A stretch of 64,000 nt of DNA from Achromobacter sp. MFA1 R4 (GTDB lineage Bacteria; Pseudomonadota; Gammaproteobacteria; Burkholderiales; Burkholderiaceae_B): assembly GCF_900156745.1 (NCBI RefSeq), contig NZ_LT707065.1, positions 4,526,001-4,590,000 of the forward strand, in the 5' to 3' direction. Below the pieces are notes generated by a model. That model worked only from the letters and a program-made list of their open reading frames with translations, was not told the DNA's origin and did not search any database. A program made the translations under genes and the position numbers. Positions 27,430 through 39,561 of this stretch are shown piece by piece (positions within the stretch are counted from its first letter, which is position 1; every line of letters starts with the position of its first letter).

Positions 27430-27675
27430 TCAGGCAGCCGTAATATTGAGCGCCTGTTTGCCTTTAGGCCCCTGGATAATCTCGAAGGCCACTTTCTGGC
27501 CTTCCTTCAGGGTTTTAAAACCATTCATCTGGATGGACGAGAAATGGGCGAACAGATCTTCACCGCCGTCGTCGGGCGTAATGAAGCCAAACCCCTTTGC
27601 ATCGTTGAACCATTTGACGGTGCCCGTCGATTTGGGATTGTCCCCTTGGACGGCGGTTGCGGTCGTATCAGACAT
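27430..27675 (-). CDS. Cold-shock domain protein (CspA family)
   Basis: A single OB-fold RNA/ssDNA-binding protein of 81 aa from the ATG at 27673-27675, with a short Thr/Ala N-terminal extension before [22 protein letters not shown]1 is KGFGFI and RNP2 is DLFAHF (usually DVFVHF). It ends with [21 protein letters not shown]. Such proteins unfold mRNA secondary structure in cold or stationary phase. It is divergent from clpS across a 226-bp gap, which contains a GGTCTAGACC palindrome near 27718-27727 and a leader long enough for cold-shock control. Confidence 0.95.
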   Translation of the reverse strand: MSDTTATAVQGDNPKSTGTVKWFNDAKGFGFITPDDGGEDLFAHFSSIQMNGFKTLKEGQKVAFEIIQGPKGKQALNITAA

Positions 27676-27901
27676 GCGGCCTGCCTCATTGAATCGTATG
27701 TTGACAGAAGGGCATCGCGGTCTAGACCTCTGTCCCCCCTCCGGCTTCCTGGCAGATTTTCGGTGAATTGAAAACCCCAGAATGCGTGGATAATGCGCCG
27801 CTTTTCTCCGCTGCGTCAAGTATGGATACTACGTATTTCTGCGTGTAATTTTCAGTAAGTTGAGTGGTTGCCGTCCCCAGTTTAAATAGAATACCCGCCC
27901 T

Positions 27902-28216
27902 ATGAGTTCTACCTTGGATACCCAGCATGATTTGGTCGTCGAGAAGGCGCCGGCTCGCGCTGCGCCACCGCCGATGTATCAGGTGCTGTTGCTCAATGAC
28001 GACTACACCCCGATGGAGTTCGTCGTGAAGGTGCTGCAGAAGTTCTTCAATAAGAATCAGGAAGAGGCCACGCGGATCATGCTGCAGGTCCACCACGAAG
28101 GACGTGGGGTTTGCGGGGTATACCCGCGCGACCTCGCTGCCACGCGAATTGCCCAGGTCGGGCAGTATGCGCGGGCGCGCCAGCATCCTTTGCAATGTGT
28201 GATGGAACCGGTTTGA
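27902..28216 (+). CDS. clpS: ATP-dependent Clp protease adaptor ClpS
   Basis: N-end-rule adaptor that delivers substrates with bulky N-terminal residues to ClpAP, 104 aa. The ClpS core [25 protein letters not shown] is at about residues 25-49, followed by the [20 protein letters not shown] segment with the pocket and ClpA-binding surface. It is usually followed directly by clpA; here clpA lies 7.6 kb further on, beyond a large A2M gene and pbpC. A 10-bp hairpin (28230-28255) follows. Confidence 0.96.
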   Translation: MSSTLDTQHDLVVEKAPARAAPPPMYQVLLLNDDYTPMEFVVKVLQKFFNKNQEEATRIMLQVHHEGRGVCGVYPRDLAATRIAQVGQYARARQHPLQCVMEPV

Positions 28217-28229
28217 CATCAACAAGAAA

Positions 28230-28255
28230 CAACGCCGCCAGCAATGGCGGCGTTG
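28230..28255 (+). terminator. Hairpin after clpS
   Basis: CAACGCCGCC / GGCGGCGTTG with a 6-base loop, 14 bp past the clpS stop. There is no long U-run, so read-through into the A2M gene is possible. Confidence 0.6.
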
Positions 28256-28382
28256 TGCTGCCGGTGGTATGCCGGGTTCCGGGTTGAACGATTTTGCCGC
28301 GTACCGGGAAGCGCGCGGCATATGCGGGTCGGCAGCTCCGCCGCTAAGGAGCGTTGCGTTCGAGTAGGCGGGGAGGTTCGCT

Positions 28383-31300
28383 GTGAGTGGAAAGATCAGC
28401 AAGGGCTGGCTGGCGGTAGCCGGCGTCGCGGTGTTGGCCGGCGCCATAGGCGTGGGCTGGTGGATGGGCAAGGAGCGGCAGCCGGCAGGTCCGGCCCCAG
28501 TGCCTGCGGCACAGACGGCGACGACGGCGGCCGCGCAGGCGTCCAGCGGCGCGGCGCCCGCGCTGCCCGCCAGCGCCACGGTGGGCGCCGCCGATCCCTT
28601 CGCGGCGCTGAATTGCCAGCCCCGCCAGTACAACGATGCCTTGTCCCTGGCCGTGACGTTCACGCAGCCCGTGGATGCCAAGAGCAATCTGGATGCTTTC
28701 CTGCAGGTTACCGATACGGGCTCGACCGCCGGCAAGGCGGATGAGGACAGCGAATCGGCTGCCGCCGCGGGCCAGCAGCCGGCCTCGGTGCGTCCGGGCG
28801 ACTCCGCGCCCAAGGGCAAGATCGTCAAGGGCAATTGGGTGGTCGGCGACAATCCTCGCGTCATCTACTTCCCTTATGTGCAGCCGCAGCGCTCCTACGC
28901 CATCGCCGTGCGCTCGGGTCTGCCCGGCGCGGGTGAGAAAGTCGCGCTGACCGAAGCCTCGCATTGCGAGGTCAGCACGCAGGCCATGCCCCCGTCGTTC
29001 TATTTCGCCAGCCGCGGCGTGGTGCTGCCGGCCGGCCAGAACGGCGGTTTGCCGGTGGCCACGGTGAACGTGCCTGAAGTCGACGTGCAGTTTCTCCGCG
29101 TGTCGCCCGAGCGCGTGCCGGAACTCTTCGACACCGTGCTGGGCGTGGGCCGCGGCGCGGCCGCTTCCGATGAGGAAGACGACGGCAACTACGATGAGAA
29201 TGACTGGCGCTATGCCGGCAACCGCAGCCTGAAGGGCTCGGTCAGCAACTGGGACCTGGACCGTCTGAATTCCCTGACCACCAGCGTCTATCAAGGCCGT
29301 TTCATCACCGACGACAAGCCCAACCGGCGCCACGTCACGTTCCTGCCGGTCGAAGGCATCAAGGAATTGCAGGAGCCGGGCATCTACGTCGCGGTCATGA
29401 GCCAGCCGGGGCGTTTCCGCTACGAATACCAGGTCACGTATTTCTACGTCAGCGACATCGGCCTGCACGCGCGCCGCTACAGCGACCGCATCGAGGCCTA
29501 TTCCGTTTCCCTCAAGACCGGCCAGCCCATTTCCGGCGCGGTCTTCGAGCTGGTCGACGGCGCCGGCAAGGCGCTGGCCAAGGCCGCGGCCGATGGGCAA
29601 GGTCATGTCCGTTTCGACGGCAGCTTCGCCAATGCCCGCGTCATCCGCGCCGCGCGCGACAAGGAAATGACCGTGCTCGCGCTGGGCGAACCGGCGCTGG
29701 ACCTGTCGGAATTCGATACGGGCGGCCATGCGTCGCGCGCCAACAATCTGTTCGTCTACGCGGGCCGCAACCTGTACCGTCCCGGCGAAACCTTCACCGT
29801 GTCGGTGCTGCCGCGCGACCTGGACGGCCGCGTGCTGACGCCGTCGCCGCTCACCGCCACCATCAAGCGCCCCGACGGCCGCACCGTGCAGACCGCGCTC
29901 TGGCAGCCCCAGAAGGATCTTCCGGGCTATGTCGAACGCGCCATCGATCTGCCGCTGGATGCGCAGACCGGCACCTGGCTGCTCGAGCTGCGCGTCGATC
30001 CGTCGTCCCGCGCGCCCGACGCATCCTGGAAATTCCAGGTCGAAGAATTCCTGCCCGAACGCATGAAGATGACGCTGACGTCCGGCCAGGACGTGCTGTC
30101 GCCCGACGAGGAGTTGACCGTCGACGTGCAGGGCGACTACCTGTATGGCGCGCCCGCGGCGGGCAACCGCCTGCTGGCGACCTTCCAGGTCAAGCGCGAC
30201 CGTTACGCGCTGGCCCAGCAATGGCCGGGCTTCATCTTCGGCGACGTGGCCGACGACACCCGCCGCAGCTTCGGCGAACTGCCGGAGTCCGCGCTGGACG
30301 AGAAGGGCCGCGCGCAGCTCGAGGTCAGTCCCAACGCGGCCGGCACGCATTCGCCGATGAAGGTCCGGGTGTCCGCCAGTCTGCTGGAATCCGGCGGCCG
30401 TCCGGTGGTGCGCTCGATCGAGCGCAGCGTCTGGCCCGCCGACAAACTGATCGCCGTCCGTCCGCAGTTCGACAGCGACGTGGCCCGTGAAAACGCGCCT
30501 GCGGCGTTCGAGGTGATCCGCGCCAACGCGCAAGGCAAGATCGAACCGCTGGCCCAGGCCCAGATGCGACTGTTCCGTGAAGAGCGCCAATACTATTGGC
30601 GTTTCGACGACCAGCGCGGCTGGAACAGCGGCTACACCGAAACCGAGGAACTGGTCGATTCGCGCGAGATCGCGCTCACTGACCGCAGCCAGTTGACCGT
30701 GCCGGTCAAGTGGGGGCGCTACCGCCTGGAAATCGCCGATCCGGAAACCGGCGAAACGATGCGCTATCGCTTCTATGCTGGCTGGAACGCGCAGGACGCC
30801 GATGCCATGGGCAATCGTCCCGACCGCGTGCAGATGAAGCTGGAAGGCGTGCCGGCCAAGCCGGGCGACAACGTCAAGCTGACGCTCACGCCGCCGCATG
30901 ATGGGCAGGCGCTCATCACGGTGGAAGGCGATCGCATGCTGTGGTCCAAGTGGGTGGCGGTGAAGGCCACCGGCACCGAGGTCGAGATTCCCGTCGACAA
31001 GGAATGGAAGCGCCACGACCTGTATGTGGCCGCGGCGGTGTTCCGCCCGGGCAGCGAGGGCGACCGGGTCACGCCGGCCCGCGCGCTGGGTCTTGCGTTC
31101 CTGCCGATCGCCAGCGCCGACCGCAAGCTGGACGTCAAGCTGACGGCCGCGCCCAAGGCCGTGCCCGAAACCAAGACGACCGTGCGCGTCAAGGTCGACG
31201 GCGCCCAGGGCAAGCAGGCCACGGTGACGCTGTCCGCCGTGGACGTCGGCATCCTGAACATCAACCAGTACGCCACGCCCGATCCGCTGGACTATTTCTT

Positions 31301-33605
31301 CGGCAAGCACCGCTACGCGCCCGAGTTGCTGGACATGTACGGCAAGCTCATCGAAAAGATGGACGGCACCAAGGGCAAGCTGAAGTGGGGCGGCGACGCC
31401 GCGATGCGCGGCGACAGCAAGAGCCTGCCCAAGAAGGTCAAGCTGGTGGACCTGTTCTCGGGCCCGGTCGCGCTCAACGCGCAAGGCGAAGCCGACATCC
31501 CGCTGGACCTGCCGGACTTCAACGGCACGCTGCGCCTGATGGCCGTGGCCTTCACGCCGGACAACTACGGCAGCACCGACACCGAAATGGTGGTGGCCGC
31601 GCCCATCGTGGCGGAACTGAACACCCCGCGTTTCATCACGCCGGGCGACCAGGCGGCCATCGCGCTGGACGTCACCAACCTGAGCGGCGCCGAGCAGAAG
31701 GTGTCGGTCAAGCTGGAGGCGCTGGACCCGCTGGCCATCGTCGACGGTGTGCGCACGGTCACGCTCAAGGACAAGCAGCGCACGACCCTGCGCTTCACTG
31801 CGACGACGACGGGCTCGTATGGGCTGGGCCTGATGCGCCTGACCGTGGACGGGCAGGGCGGCGACAAGCCGGTGCATATCGTGCGCGAGTCCGTGCTGCA
31901 GGTGCAGCCGGCCCATGCGCCGGAGCGCCAGGTGCGCCGTCTGCGCCTGAATCCGGGCGAGACGCAGTCGCCCCAGGCATCGTGGGTCGCGTCCTACTAT
32001 CCGGACTCCACGACCGTCAGCCTGACCGTGTCCAACCGTCCTCCGTTCAACGTCAACCGTCTGGTCGAAGGCCTGCTCAACTATCCGTACGGATGCACCG
32101 AGCAGACCATCAGCGCGACCCTGCCTTGGGTGATGCTGGACGAGGACACCGCCAAGCAGTTCGGCCTGAAGCCGCGCACGCAGGCCGAGCGCGCCGCGAA
32201 GGTGACAGGCGCCATCGGCCGTCTGTCCGGCATGCGCAATGCCGTCGGTTCCTACAACCTCTGGAGCGGCGCCTCGTCGCGCGACGTGTGGCTGACGGCG
32301 TATGCCGTGGGCTTCATGCAGGATGCGCGCGACCGGGGCTTCGAGGTGCCGGACGCGTCGCTGGATCGTTCGCGGACCTGGCTGCTTGAACAGGTGCAGC
32401 AAAGCACGGGTGCATTCGGCACCTGGTCGGCCAACCTGCGCCGCAACGTCGAGGCGAACCGCATCGACAGCAGCGACGCCAACATCCTGCGCGAGGACCA
32501 TCGCCGCTTCGCCGGCCTGGCCACCGCCGCGCTGGCGCTGGCCCGCGACAAGAAGGCCCCGCTGTCGACCGTGCGCCAGCTCTTCGACAACTACCAGGAA
32601 CGCGCGCGCTCGCCGCTGCCCCTGGTGCAGCTGGCTGCCGCCTTCAAGCTGATGGGCGATGAAGCGCGCATGAAGCAGGCGCTCGACCTGGCCATGACGC
32701 GCGCCTATGGCATCAACATCAACAACCGCAGCAGCGCCTATTACGACGAGTGGATGGGCGACTACGGCAGCAGTGTGCGCGATTACGCGCTGGCCTACGC
32801 GTTGGTCTCGCAGTACGACCTTCGCCATGAGCGCAGTGAAAACCTGCTGACGCAGCTCGCCGGCCGCCTGGGCAATCGTTCCTACCTGTCGACGCAGGAA
32901 CAGATGGCCCTGCTGCTGGCCGCGCGCGCCGCGGGCGGCAGCAAGAGCACGCCGTGGGAAGCCACGCTGACGGTCAATGGCGAGCGCAAGCCGCTGTCCG
33001 GCGGCAAGAGCGACCAGACGGTCGCGCTCACCGCGGCGGACCTGGCGGGCACGCAGCTCCAGAACACGGGCAGCCAGTCGCTCTTTGTCGAGTACGACAT
33101 CCAGGGCAGCCCGACCGCCACCCCGGCGCCGCGCAACGACATCATCCAGCTCAAGCGCGGCTGGTACCGTCCGGACGGCCGTCCGTGGGACGGCGGTACG
33201 TTGCAGACCGGCGACATGCTGGTGGTCTGGGTGCAGGCAAGCGCCAACCAGAACATCCCCGACGGGCTGCTGGTCGACCGCGTGCCGGCGGGTTTCGAAG
33301 TCGAAAACCTGAACCTTTCGCAAAGCCCCGAGATGCAGGACTGGACGATCGGCGGACGCCGTGTGGCCGATGCCATGTCGGACTCCAACATCAAGCATCG
33401 CGAGTTCCGCGATGACCGCTATGTGGCCGCGGTGTCGCTGGGGCGCGGCAAGGTGGACGTGTTCTATCTGGTGCGCGTCGTGACGCCGGGCCGTTACGCG
33501 GTGCCGTCGACGGTGGCCGAGGACATGTACCGGCCCGAAATCCGCGGCGTGGGTGAGCAATGGAGCACGGTCGAAATCCGCGATCGCGGCGCCAAGCGTC
33601 CTTGA
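28383..33605 (+). CDS. Bacterial alpha-2-macroglobulin (YfhM-like)
   Basis: Giant periplasmic protease-trapping protein, 1740 aa, starting at GTG 28383 after GGGGAGG. One N-terminal hydrophobic segment (residues about 9-26, WLAVAGVAVLAGAIGVGWW) acts as signal or anchor. There is no lipobox Cys, unlike E. coli YfhM, which is a lipoprotein. A Pro/Ala/Thr linker follows, then MG domains, bait and thioester regions. The thioester motif is intact: C1238-T-E1240-Q1241 in YPYGCTEQT, within a helical TED. The family cross-links invading proteases and is usually paired with PBP1C; pbpC is the next gene and its frame begins before this one ends. I infer a role in defending or repairing the envelope after attack. 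Confidence 0.93.
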   Translation: MSGKISKGWLAVAGVAVLAGAIGVGWWMGKERQPAGPAPVPAAQTATTAAAQASSGAAPALPASATVGAADPFAALNCQPRQYNDALSLAVTFTQPVDAKSNLDAFLQVTDTGSTAGKADEDSESAAAAGQQPASVRPGDSAPKGKIVKGNWVVGDNPRVIYFPYVQPQRSYAIAVRSGLPGAGEKVALTEASHCEVSTQAMPPSFYFASRGVVLPAGQNGGLPVATVNVPEVDVQFLRVSPERVPELFDTVLGVGRGAAASDEEDDGNYDENDWRYAGNRSLKGSVSNWDLDRLNSLTTSVYQGRFITDDKPNRRHVTFLPVEGIKELQEPGIYVAVMSQPGRFRYEYQVTYFYVSDIGLHARRYSDRIEAYSVSLKTGQPISGAVFELVDGAGKALAKAAADGQGHVRFDGSFANARVIRAARDKEMTVLALGEPALDLSEFDTGGHASRANNLFVYAGRNLYRPGETFTVSVLPRDLDGRVLTPSPLTATIKRPDGRTVQTALWQPQKDLPGYVERAIDLPLDAQTGTWLLELRVDPSSRAPDASWKFQVEEFLPERMKMTLTSGQDVLSPDEELTVDVQGDYLYGAPAAGNRLLATFQVKRDRYALAQQWPGFIFGDVADDTRRSFGELPESALDEKGRAQLEVSPNAAGTHSPMKVRVSASLLESGGRPVVRSIERSVWPADKLIAVRPQFDSDVARENAPAAFEVIRANAQGKIEPLAQAQMRLFREERQYYWRFDDQRGWNSGYTETEELVDSREIALTDRSQLTVPVKWGRYRLEIADPETGETMRYRFYAGWNAQDADAMGNRPDRVQMKLEGVPAKPGDNVKLTLTPPHDGQALITVEGDRMLWSKWVAVKATGTEVEIPVDKEWKRHDLYVAAAVFRPGSEGDRVTPARALGLAFLPIASADRKLDVKLTAAPKAVPETKTTVRVKVDGAQGKQATVTLSAVDVGILNINQYATPDPLDYFFGKHRYAPELLDMYGKLIEKMDGTKGKLKWGGDAAMRGDSKSLPKKVKLVDLFSGPVALNAQGEADIPLDLPDFNGTLRLMAVAFTPDNYGSTDTEMVVAAPIVAELNTPRFITPGDQAAIALDVTNLSGAEQKVSVKLEALDPLAIVDGVRTVTLKDKQRTTLRFTATTTGSYGLGLMRLTVDGQGGDKPVHIVRESVLQVQPAHAPERQVRRLRLNPGETQSPQASWVASYYPDSTTVSLTVSNRPPFNVNRLVEGLLNYPYGCTEQTISATLPWVMLDEDTAKQFGLKPRTQAERAAKVTGAIGRLSGMRNAVGSYNLWSGASSRDVWLTAYAVGFMQDARDRGFEVPDASLDRSRTWLLEQVQQSTGAFGTWSANLRRNVEANRIDSSDANILREDHRRFAGLATAALALARDKKAPLSTVRQLFDNYQERARSPLPLVQLAAAFKLMGDEARMKQALDLAMTRAYGININNRSSAYYDEWMGDYGSSVRDYALAYALVSQYDLRHERSENLLTQLAGRLGNRSYLSTQEQMALLLAARAAGGSKSTPWEATLTVNGERKPLSGGKSDQTVALTAADLAGTQLQNTGSQSLFVEYDIQGSPTATPAPRNDIIQLKRGWYRPDGRPWDGGTLQTGDMLVVWVQASANQNIPDGLLVDRVPAGFEVENLNLSQSPEMQDWTIGGRRVADAMSDSNIKHREFRDDRYVAAVSLGRGKVDVFYLVRVVTPGRYAVPSTVAEDMYRPEIRGVGEQWSTVEIRDRGAKRP

Positions 33606-35812
33606 ACGCCGGCGCTCCCCCCGCGGCGGGCGCCTCGCGCGCCCGCCGCTGGCGGCGGCGCGGCATCTTCGCGGCCAGCGCGTTGTCGGCGCTGGCCGCG
33701 TTGTTATTCGCGCTGGACCGTCTGTATCCATTGCCTCCCATCGATTCGGGCGGGGCTGCGGTGGTCGTGGCCGCCGACGGCACGCCGCTGCGCAACTATC
33801 CCAGCCGCGACGGCATCTGGCGCTATCCGGTGCAGCCCGGCCAGGTATCGCCCCGTTATCTGGAAACCCTGCTCACCTACGAGGACCGCTGGTTCTACTG
33901 GCATCCCGGGGTCAACCCCGTGGCGCTCGCGCGCGCGGGCTGGCAATGGGCCACCAACCGGCGCATCGTCTCGGGCGGATCGACGCTGACCATGCAGGTC
34001 GCGCGGCTGATCGATCCGGAGCTGGCGGGCAAGCCCTCGCGCACCCTTTCCGCGAAGTTGCGGCAGGCATGGCGCGCCGTGCAGCTTGAAATGCACTACA
34101 GCAAGGACGAGATTCTTTCCCTGTACCTGACCCATGCGCCCATGGGCGGCATCGTGGAAGGGGTGGAGATGGGCGCGCGCCTGTGGCTGGGCAAGCCGGC
34201 CCGCGACCTGGGGCCGGCCGAGGCCGCGATGCTGACGGCCTTGCCCCAGGCGCCGTCGCGGCTGCGCCCCGACCGCCATCCCGAGGCCGCGCAGGCCGCG
34301 CGCGACAAGGTACTGGACCGCATGGCCGAGCTGGGCCGCTGGACCCCGGCCGAGGTGGCTGACGCAAAGATCGAGACCGTCATCGCCCCGCCGCTGCGCG
34401 CGCGCTGGCTGGCGCCCCTGGCGGCGCAGCGCCTGCTGCAGGAAGCGGGCGGCGAGCGCCGCGCGGGCGGGCGGCCGCCCCTGGTAACGTCCACGCTGGA
34501 CGCGGACATGCAGTCCTCGGTGGAACAAATGTTGCTGGATCGGGTCGATAACCTGCCGCCCAAGGTGTCGATGGCCGTGCTCGTCATGGACAACGACACG
34601 CTGGAGGTCAAGGCCTACGCCGGCTCGGCGGATTTTTCCGACGATTCTCGCTATTCCCATGTGGACATGGTGCGCGGGGTGCGCTCGCCGGGTTCGACGC
34701 TCAAGCCTTTCCTTTATGCCCAGGCCCTGGACGAGGGGCTGATTCATTCGGAAAGCCTGCTGATCGACGCGCCCATGTCGTTTGGCGGCTACGCGCCGGG
34801 CAATTTCCAGGCGGCGTTCTCCGGCCCCGTCAGCGTCGCGCAAGCTTTGCAGCGGTCGCTGAACGTGCCGGCCGTGGACCTGCTAGACCGTGTCGGGCCG
34901 GCCAGTTTTGCCTCGGGTATGCTGGCGGGAGGCGTGAAGTTGCGCCTGCCTGCCGGGGCCGAGCCGAACCTGAGCTTGATTTTGGGCGGGGGTGGCACCA
35001 CATTGGAAGAACTGGTGGGCGCTTATCGCGCGCTGGCCCGGGACGGCGTCTCGGGACGGCCTCGCCTTCGGGCGGAGCAGCCCATGGTCGAGTCCCGTAT
35101 GATGAGTCCTGGCGCGGCCTGGATCGTTCGGGATATTCTCGAAGGCGGCGGTCATCCCGACCGGCCGTTCTACCAGTCGGGCAATCCGGGCCGGCAACTG
35201 GCCTGGAAAACCGGGACCAGTTTCGGATTCCGGGACGCGTGGGCGGTCGGTGTGACCGACAGATGGACGATCGGCGTATGGGTCGGAAGGCCCGACGGTA
35301 CGCCGAATCCCGGATTTTTCGGGGCGAATGTGGCGGCGCCGCTACTGCAGGATATCGTGGCGGCATTGCCGGAAGGCGCCCAGCAGGTCCGCGTCAGGCC
35401 CGAAACGGTGCAGGCGGTGGTGACATGCTGGCCCTTGGGCTACAGGCTGGGCAGCGTGCCTTCGGGCGCGTGTCCCGAACAGCGGGCAGCCTGGATGCTC
35501 AATGACACGGCGCCGCCCTCGTTTGCCGGGTATGCCGACGCCACGCAGGGGCCGCTTCGTCTGGGCGGCGTGGCCAACGGCTCGGTGCTGCGGCCCGTGC
35601 CCGGCATGCGGCAGGTAGCCCTGGACGTGGACGTCCAGGGTGCGCAGGGCGAGGTATGGTGGATGCTCGATGGTCGTGTCGCAAGTCATGTCGCCGCGGG
35701 TCATCCGTTTAATTTGGTGCTGGCGCACGACGGCCGGTATACGCTAACCGTCATGGATACACATGGCCGCCACGACAGCGTGGTTTTTGAAATCGCTGGC
35801 GTTACGCCATGA
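33560..35812 (+). CDS. pbpC: Penicillin-binding protein 1C
   Basis: Bifunctional peptidoglycan synthase, up to 750 aa, anchored by one N-terminal helix (GIFAASALSALAALLFAL). The glycosyltransferase domain has the catalytic Glu in LLTYEDRWFYWHPGVNP and GGSTLTMQVARLI. The transpeptidase domain has SxxK as S379-T-L-K (GSTLKPFLYAQALD), the SxN-like QRSLNVPAVD, and KTG in WKTGTSFGFRDAWAVG. A C-terminal BiPBP_C-type domain closes the protein. The ATG at 33560 overlaps the A2M gene by 46 bp and has GGGTGAG just upstream. A TTG at 33602, forming a TTGA junction with the A2M stop, is the alternative. Either way the two genes are probably coupled. Confidence 0.94.
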   Translation: MEHGRNPRSRRQASLNAGAPPAAGASRARRWRRRGIFAASALSALAALLFALDRLYPLPPIDSGGAAVVVAADGTPLRNYPSRDGIWRYPVQPGQVSPRYLETLLTYEDRWFYWHPGVNPVALARAGWQWATNRRIVSGGSTLTMQVARLIDPELAGKPSRTLSAKLRQAWRAVQLEMHYSKDEILSLYLTHAPMGGIVEGVEMGARLWLGKPARDLGPAEAAMLTALPQAPSRLRPDRHPEAAQAARDKVLDRMAELGRWTPAEVADAKIETVIAPPLRARWLAPLAAQRLLQEAGGERRAGGRPPLVTSTLDADMQSSVEQMLLDRVDNLPPKVSMAVLVMDNDTLEVKAYAGSADFSDDSRYSHVDMVRGVRSPGSTLKPFLYAQALDEGLIHSESLLIDAPMSFGGYAPGNFQAAFSGPVSVAQALQRSLNVPAVDLLDRVGPASFASGMLAGGVKLRLPAGAEPNLSLILGGGGTTLEELVGAYRALARDGVSGRPRLRAEQPMVESRMMSPGAAWIVRDILEGGGHPDRPFYQSGNPGRQLAWKTGTSFGFRDAWAVGVTDRWTIGVWVGRPDGTPNPGFFGANVAAPLLQDIVAALPEGAQQVRVRPETVQAVVTCWPLGYRLGSVPSGACPEQRAAWMLNDTAPPSFAGYADATQGPLRLGGVANGSVLRPVPGMRQVALDVDVQGAQGEVWWMLDGRVASHVAAGHPFNLVLAHDGRYTLTVMDTHGRHDSVVFEIAGVTP

Positions 35813-35867
35813 TCGGCATAGAATATGAATCGTGTATTAGCCCGCTTCGATGCGTTACGGAGGAAGC

Positions 35868-38179
<2,312 letters not shown>

Positions 38180-38180
<1 letters not shown>

Positions 38181-39514
38181 TGACCGCGGACCGCCAGCCG
38201 CTGATCGAGTGCGAGCACTGCGCCAGCATCTATCGCCGACATCAGCTTGAACCTGGCGAGACTGCCAATTGTGCCCGCTGCGGCGCCGTGCTCTGGCGCT
38301 ACAGCGGGCTTACTTTGTCCAATTGGCTGGCGCTCGCCCTCACTGCCCTGATCGTCTTCGGGGTGGCCAACGCCTACCCGGTCGCCTCGATGTCCGTGCA
38401 GGGCATGGTCCAGCAGGCTTCCCTGCTGGACGCCATTTCCATTACCTGGCGCCAGGGCCATTGGGTGGTCGCCATCATGACCGGCCTGGCCGGTTTTGCG
38501 CTGCCGCTGCTGCAGCTCTCGGTGCTGCTGTGGGTGCTGGGGCCGTTGTCCCGGCACCGCGAGCCGGCAGGGTTCCATGGCGCCATGCGCCTCTTGGGCG
38601 CGCTGCGGCCGTGGTGCATGATCCCGGTGTTTCTGCTTGGCGTGCTGGTCGCGGTGGTCAAGCTGGCGGGCATGGCGGCGGTGTCGCCGGGTATCGGCCT
38701 GATTGCATTCGGCGTGCTGACCGTGCTGCTCACGATGCTGGGCCGGCTGTCGCCCCACGTGTTGTGGCGCTATGCCGAAGCCGTGCATGTGGTGCCGGTG
38801 CACGTGCCCGAAAGCAATCCTGACTCGGTATTGACCGGTTGCCACGTCTGCGGCCAGGTCCAGGCCCTGCCGCGCGACGCCGACCCGGAGGCGCACCATC
38901 ACTGCGTGCGCTGCCACGCGGTGGTCCATTACCGCAAGCCCGATCACGTGGCGCGCACCTGGGCGCTGCTGCTCGCGGCCATCGTCTTCTACATCCCCGC
39001 CAATGTGCTGCCGGTCATGAAGGTCAATTCGCTGCTGGGCGACAGCGCGCACACCATCCTGGGCGGCGTCGTGGAGCTCTGGGAAATGGGCTCCTGGGAC
39101 ATCGCGCTGATCGTGTTCATCGCCAGCGTGGCGGTGCCGCTGACCAAGCTGCTCGCGCTCATCCTGCTGCTGCTGACCGAGCAATGGCGCAGCACGACCA
39201 ATCTGCGGCCGCGCACGCGTTTGTATCAGATGGTGGAATTCATCGGCCAATGGTCGATGCTGGATGTATTTGTCGTTATATTGCTGGCGGCCCTGGCCGA
39301 TTTCCAGGGACTGATGGAGATCAGCGCTGGCGCGGGCGCCGCCGCGTTCGGCGTGGTGGTCATCCTGACCATGTTGGCGGCCATGAGCTTTGACCTGCGC
39401 CGCAGCTGGGACCTGGAGGGGCAGGCCGAGATCATTGAATCAGCGCCGGTAGAGGCCCGGCACGCGCCGGCGTCCGTCGCCGGAAACCCCGTCCCCGGCA
39501 AGCAAGTGGGCTAG
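38180..39514 (+). CDS. pqiA: Paraquat-inducible protein A-type membrane protein
   Basis: Inner-membrane component of the Pqi MCE lipid-transport system, 444 aa. It has two homologous halves, each with a zinc-ribbon-like cytoplasmic segment (C11, C14, C31, C34; and CHVCGQVQ...CVRCH near residue 220) and about four transmembrane helices. This duplicated layout is the PqiA/YebS family. The ATG overlaps the clpA stop, and pqiB follows after 47 bp. With PqiB and PqiC it should form an envelope-spanning complex for phospholipid traffic. The overlap with clpA suggests co-transcription with a protease gene. Confidence 0.92.
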
Positions 39515-39561
39515 GAAAGGCCTTCAGCCGTAGTTTTCCGCTCAAAAAAAGGAAAGAGTAG

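Noticed and set aside
28344..33731. 1795-codon open frame antisense to the A2M gene
   Set aside because: Composition is His/Arg/Gly/Ala/Gln-rich with no domain, and it is the expected result of GC-rich codon bias opposite a long real gene with family motifs.
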